Assembly (NCBI GenBank): GCA_030167125.1
Contig: CP126531.1
Coordinates: 2,319,001-2,383,000 of the forward strand
Length of the DNA: 64,000 bases
DNA from: Rhodanobacteraceae bacterium
GTDB taxonomy: Bacteria > Pseudomonadota > Gammaproteobacteria > Xanthomonadales > Rhodanobacteraceae
Direction: 5' to 3'
Within the stretch, counting starts at the first letter, position 1. Every line of letters begins with the position of its first letter. Position numbers and translations under genes: made by a program. The notes beneath the pieces are model-generated. The model was not told the origin of the DNA, searched no databases, and saw nothing but the letters and a program-made list of their open reading frames with translations. Positions 63,768 through 64,000 of the stretch are shown here, piece by piece.

Positions 63768-64000
63768 ATGTCCAGTCACCTCACCGAAACCCGCCGCCGC
63801 CGCACCTTCGCGATCATCTCGCACCCGGACGCCGGCAAGACCACGCTGACCGAAAAGCTGCTGCTGTTCGGCGGTGCGATCCAGATGGCCGGCGCGGTGA
63901 AGTCGCGCAAGTCCGCGCGCCACGCGACCTCCGACTGGATGGCGCTGGAAAAGGAGCGCGGCATTTCGGTCACGAGTTCGGTGATGCAGTTCCCGTACGC
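63768..64000 (+). CDS. prfC: Peptide chain release factor 3, N-terminal fragment (cut by window edge)
   Basis: The first 77 codons show the GTPase G1 motif [18 protein letters not shown] and [29 protein letters not shown] (switch region), diagnostic of RF3. It recycles RF1/RF2 after termination. The gene continues past the window end. Confidence 0.95.
   Translation, partial: MSSHLTETRRRRTFAIISHPDAGKTTLTEKLLLFGGAIQMAGAVKSRKSARHATSDWMALEKERGISVTSSVMQFPY

Overview
The window is high-GC gammaproteobacterial DNA. The right-hand third (about 44475-64000) is ordinary chromosome whose gene set and order (yicC, rph, rdgB, hemW, CPXCG protein, DUF1631/PilZ, pepQ, hom-metB-metX, prfC) fit Xanthomonadales, probably Rhodanobacteraceae or Xanthomonadaceae. 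That placement is an inference from gene content and protein style. The left two thirds look like one large integrative and conjugative element (ICE) whose tyrosine integrase lies next to the 3' end of yicC. The left end of the element is not obvious here and may lie beyond base 1.

Layout. (1) 1-10990: copper and heavy-metal resistance in two leftward transcription units. The first is copL-like, copA multicopper oxidase, copB, membrane cytochrome c, NTF2-like protein and thioredoxin-reductase-like protein. The second is MerR regulator, P1B ATPase, small secreted protein, TolC-type channel and RND adaptor (cut by the window edge). The merR promoter has a 20-bp spacer holding a near-perfect dyad. 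Met-rich and His-rich copper-ligand segments recur in these proteins. (2) 11113-12174: EamA/DMT transporter with a His-rich tail. (3) 12346-14501: a MITE-like remnant, a small ORF, a RadC-family gene and an 815-base highly structured non-coding segment. (4) 14502-27004: a VirB/VirD4 type IV secretion operon (virB2-virB11, EexN-like lipoprotein, virD4) closed by an LPD7-domain protein and a strong hairpin. (5) 27424-37076: an anti-phage defence island with a complete EcoRII-type restriction-modification system (Dcm-like methylase, Vsr, EcoRII nuclease), an unrecognised Cys-motif protein, a retron of the RT-Toprim (Ec67/Eco2-like) kind with a visible msr-msd locus, and a SPARSA pair (SIR2-APAZ plus short prokaryotic Argonaute). 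(6) 37260-44299: mobilisation and maintenance: VirD2-like relaxase, MobC, ParB, ParA, AlpA-type regulator, a toxin-antitoxin-like pair with a clear operator, and the integrase.

(7) 44475-64000: chromosome. Points of interest here are an in-frame DUF559-HemW fusion bounded by inverted REP-like palindromes, a VapBC pair, and the methionine operon metX-metB-hom, preceded by a textbook SAM-I riboswitch whose downstream hairpin hides the metX Shine-Dalgarno sequence.

How it works together: the T4SS, coupling protein, relaxase/MobC and ParAB would move and stabilise the element. The copper genes would reward the host in metal-rich settings, and the defence island would protect host and element from phages and competing plasmids. 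Functional statements rest on motif recognition by eye; no database search was run.
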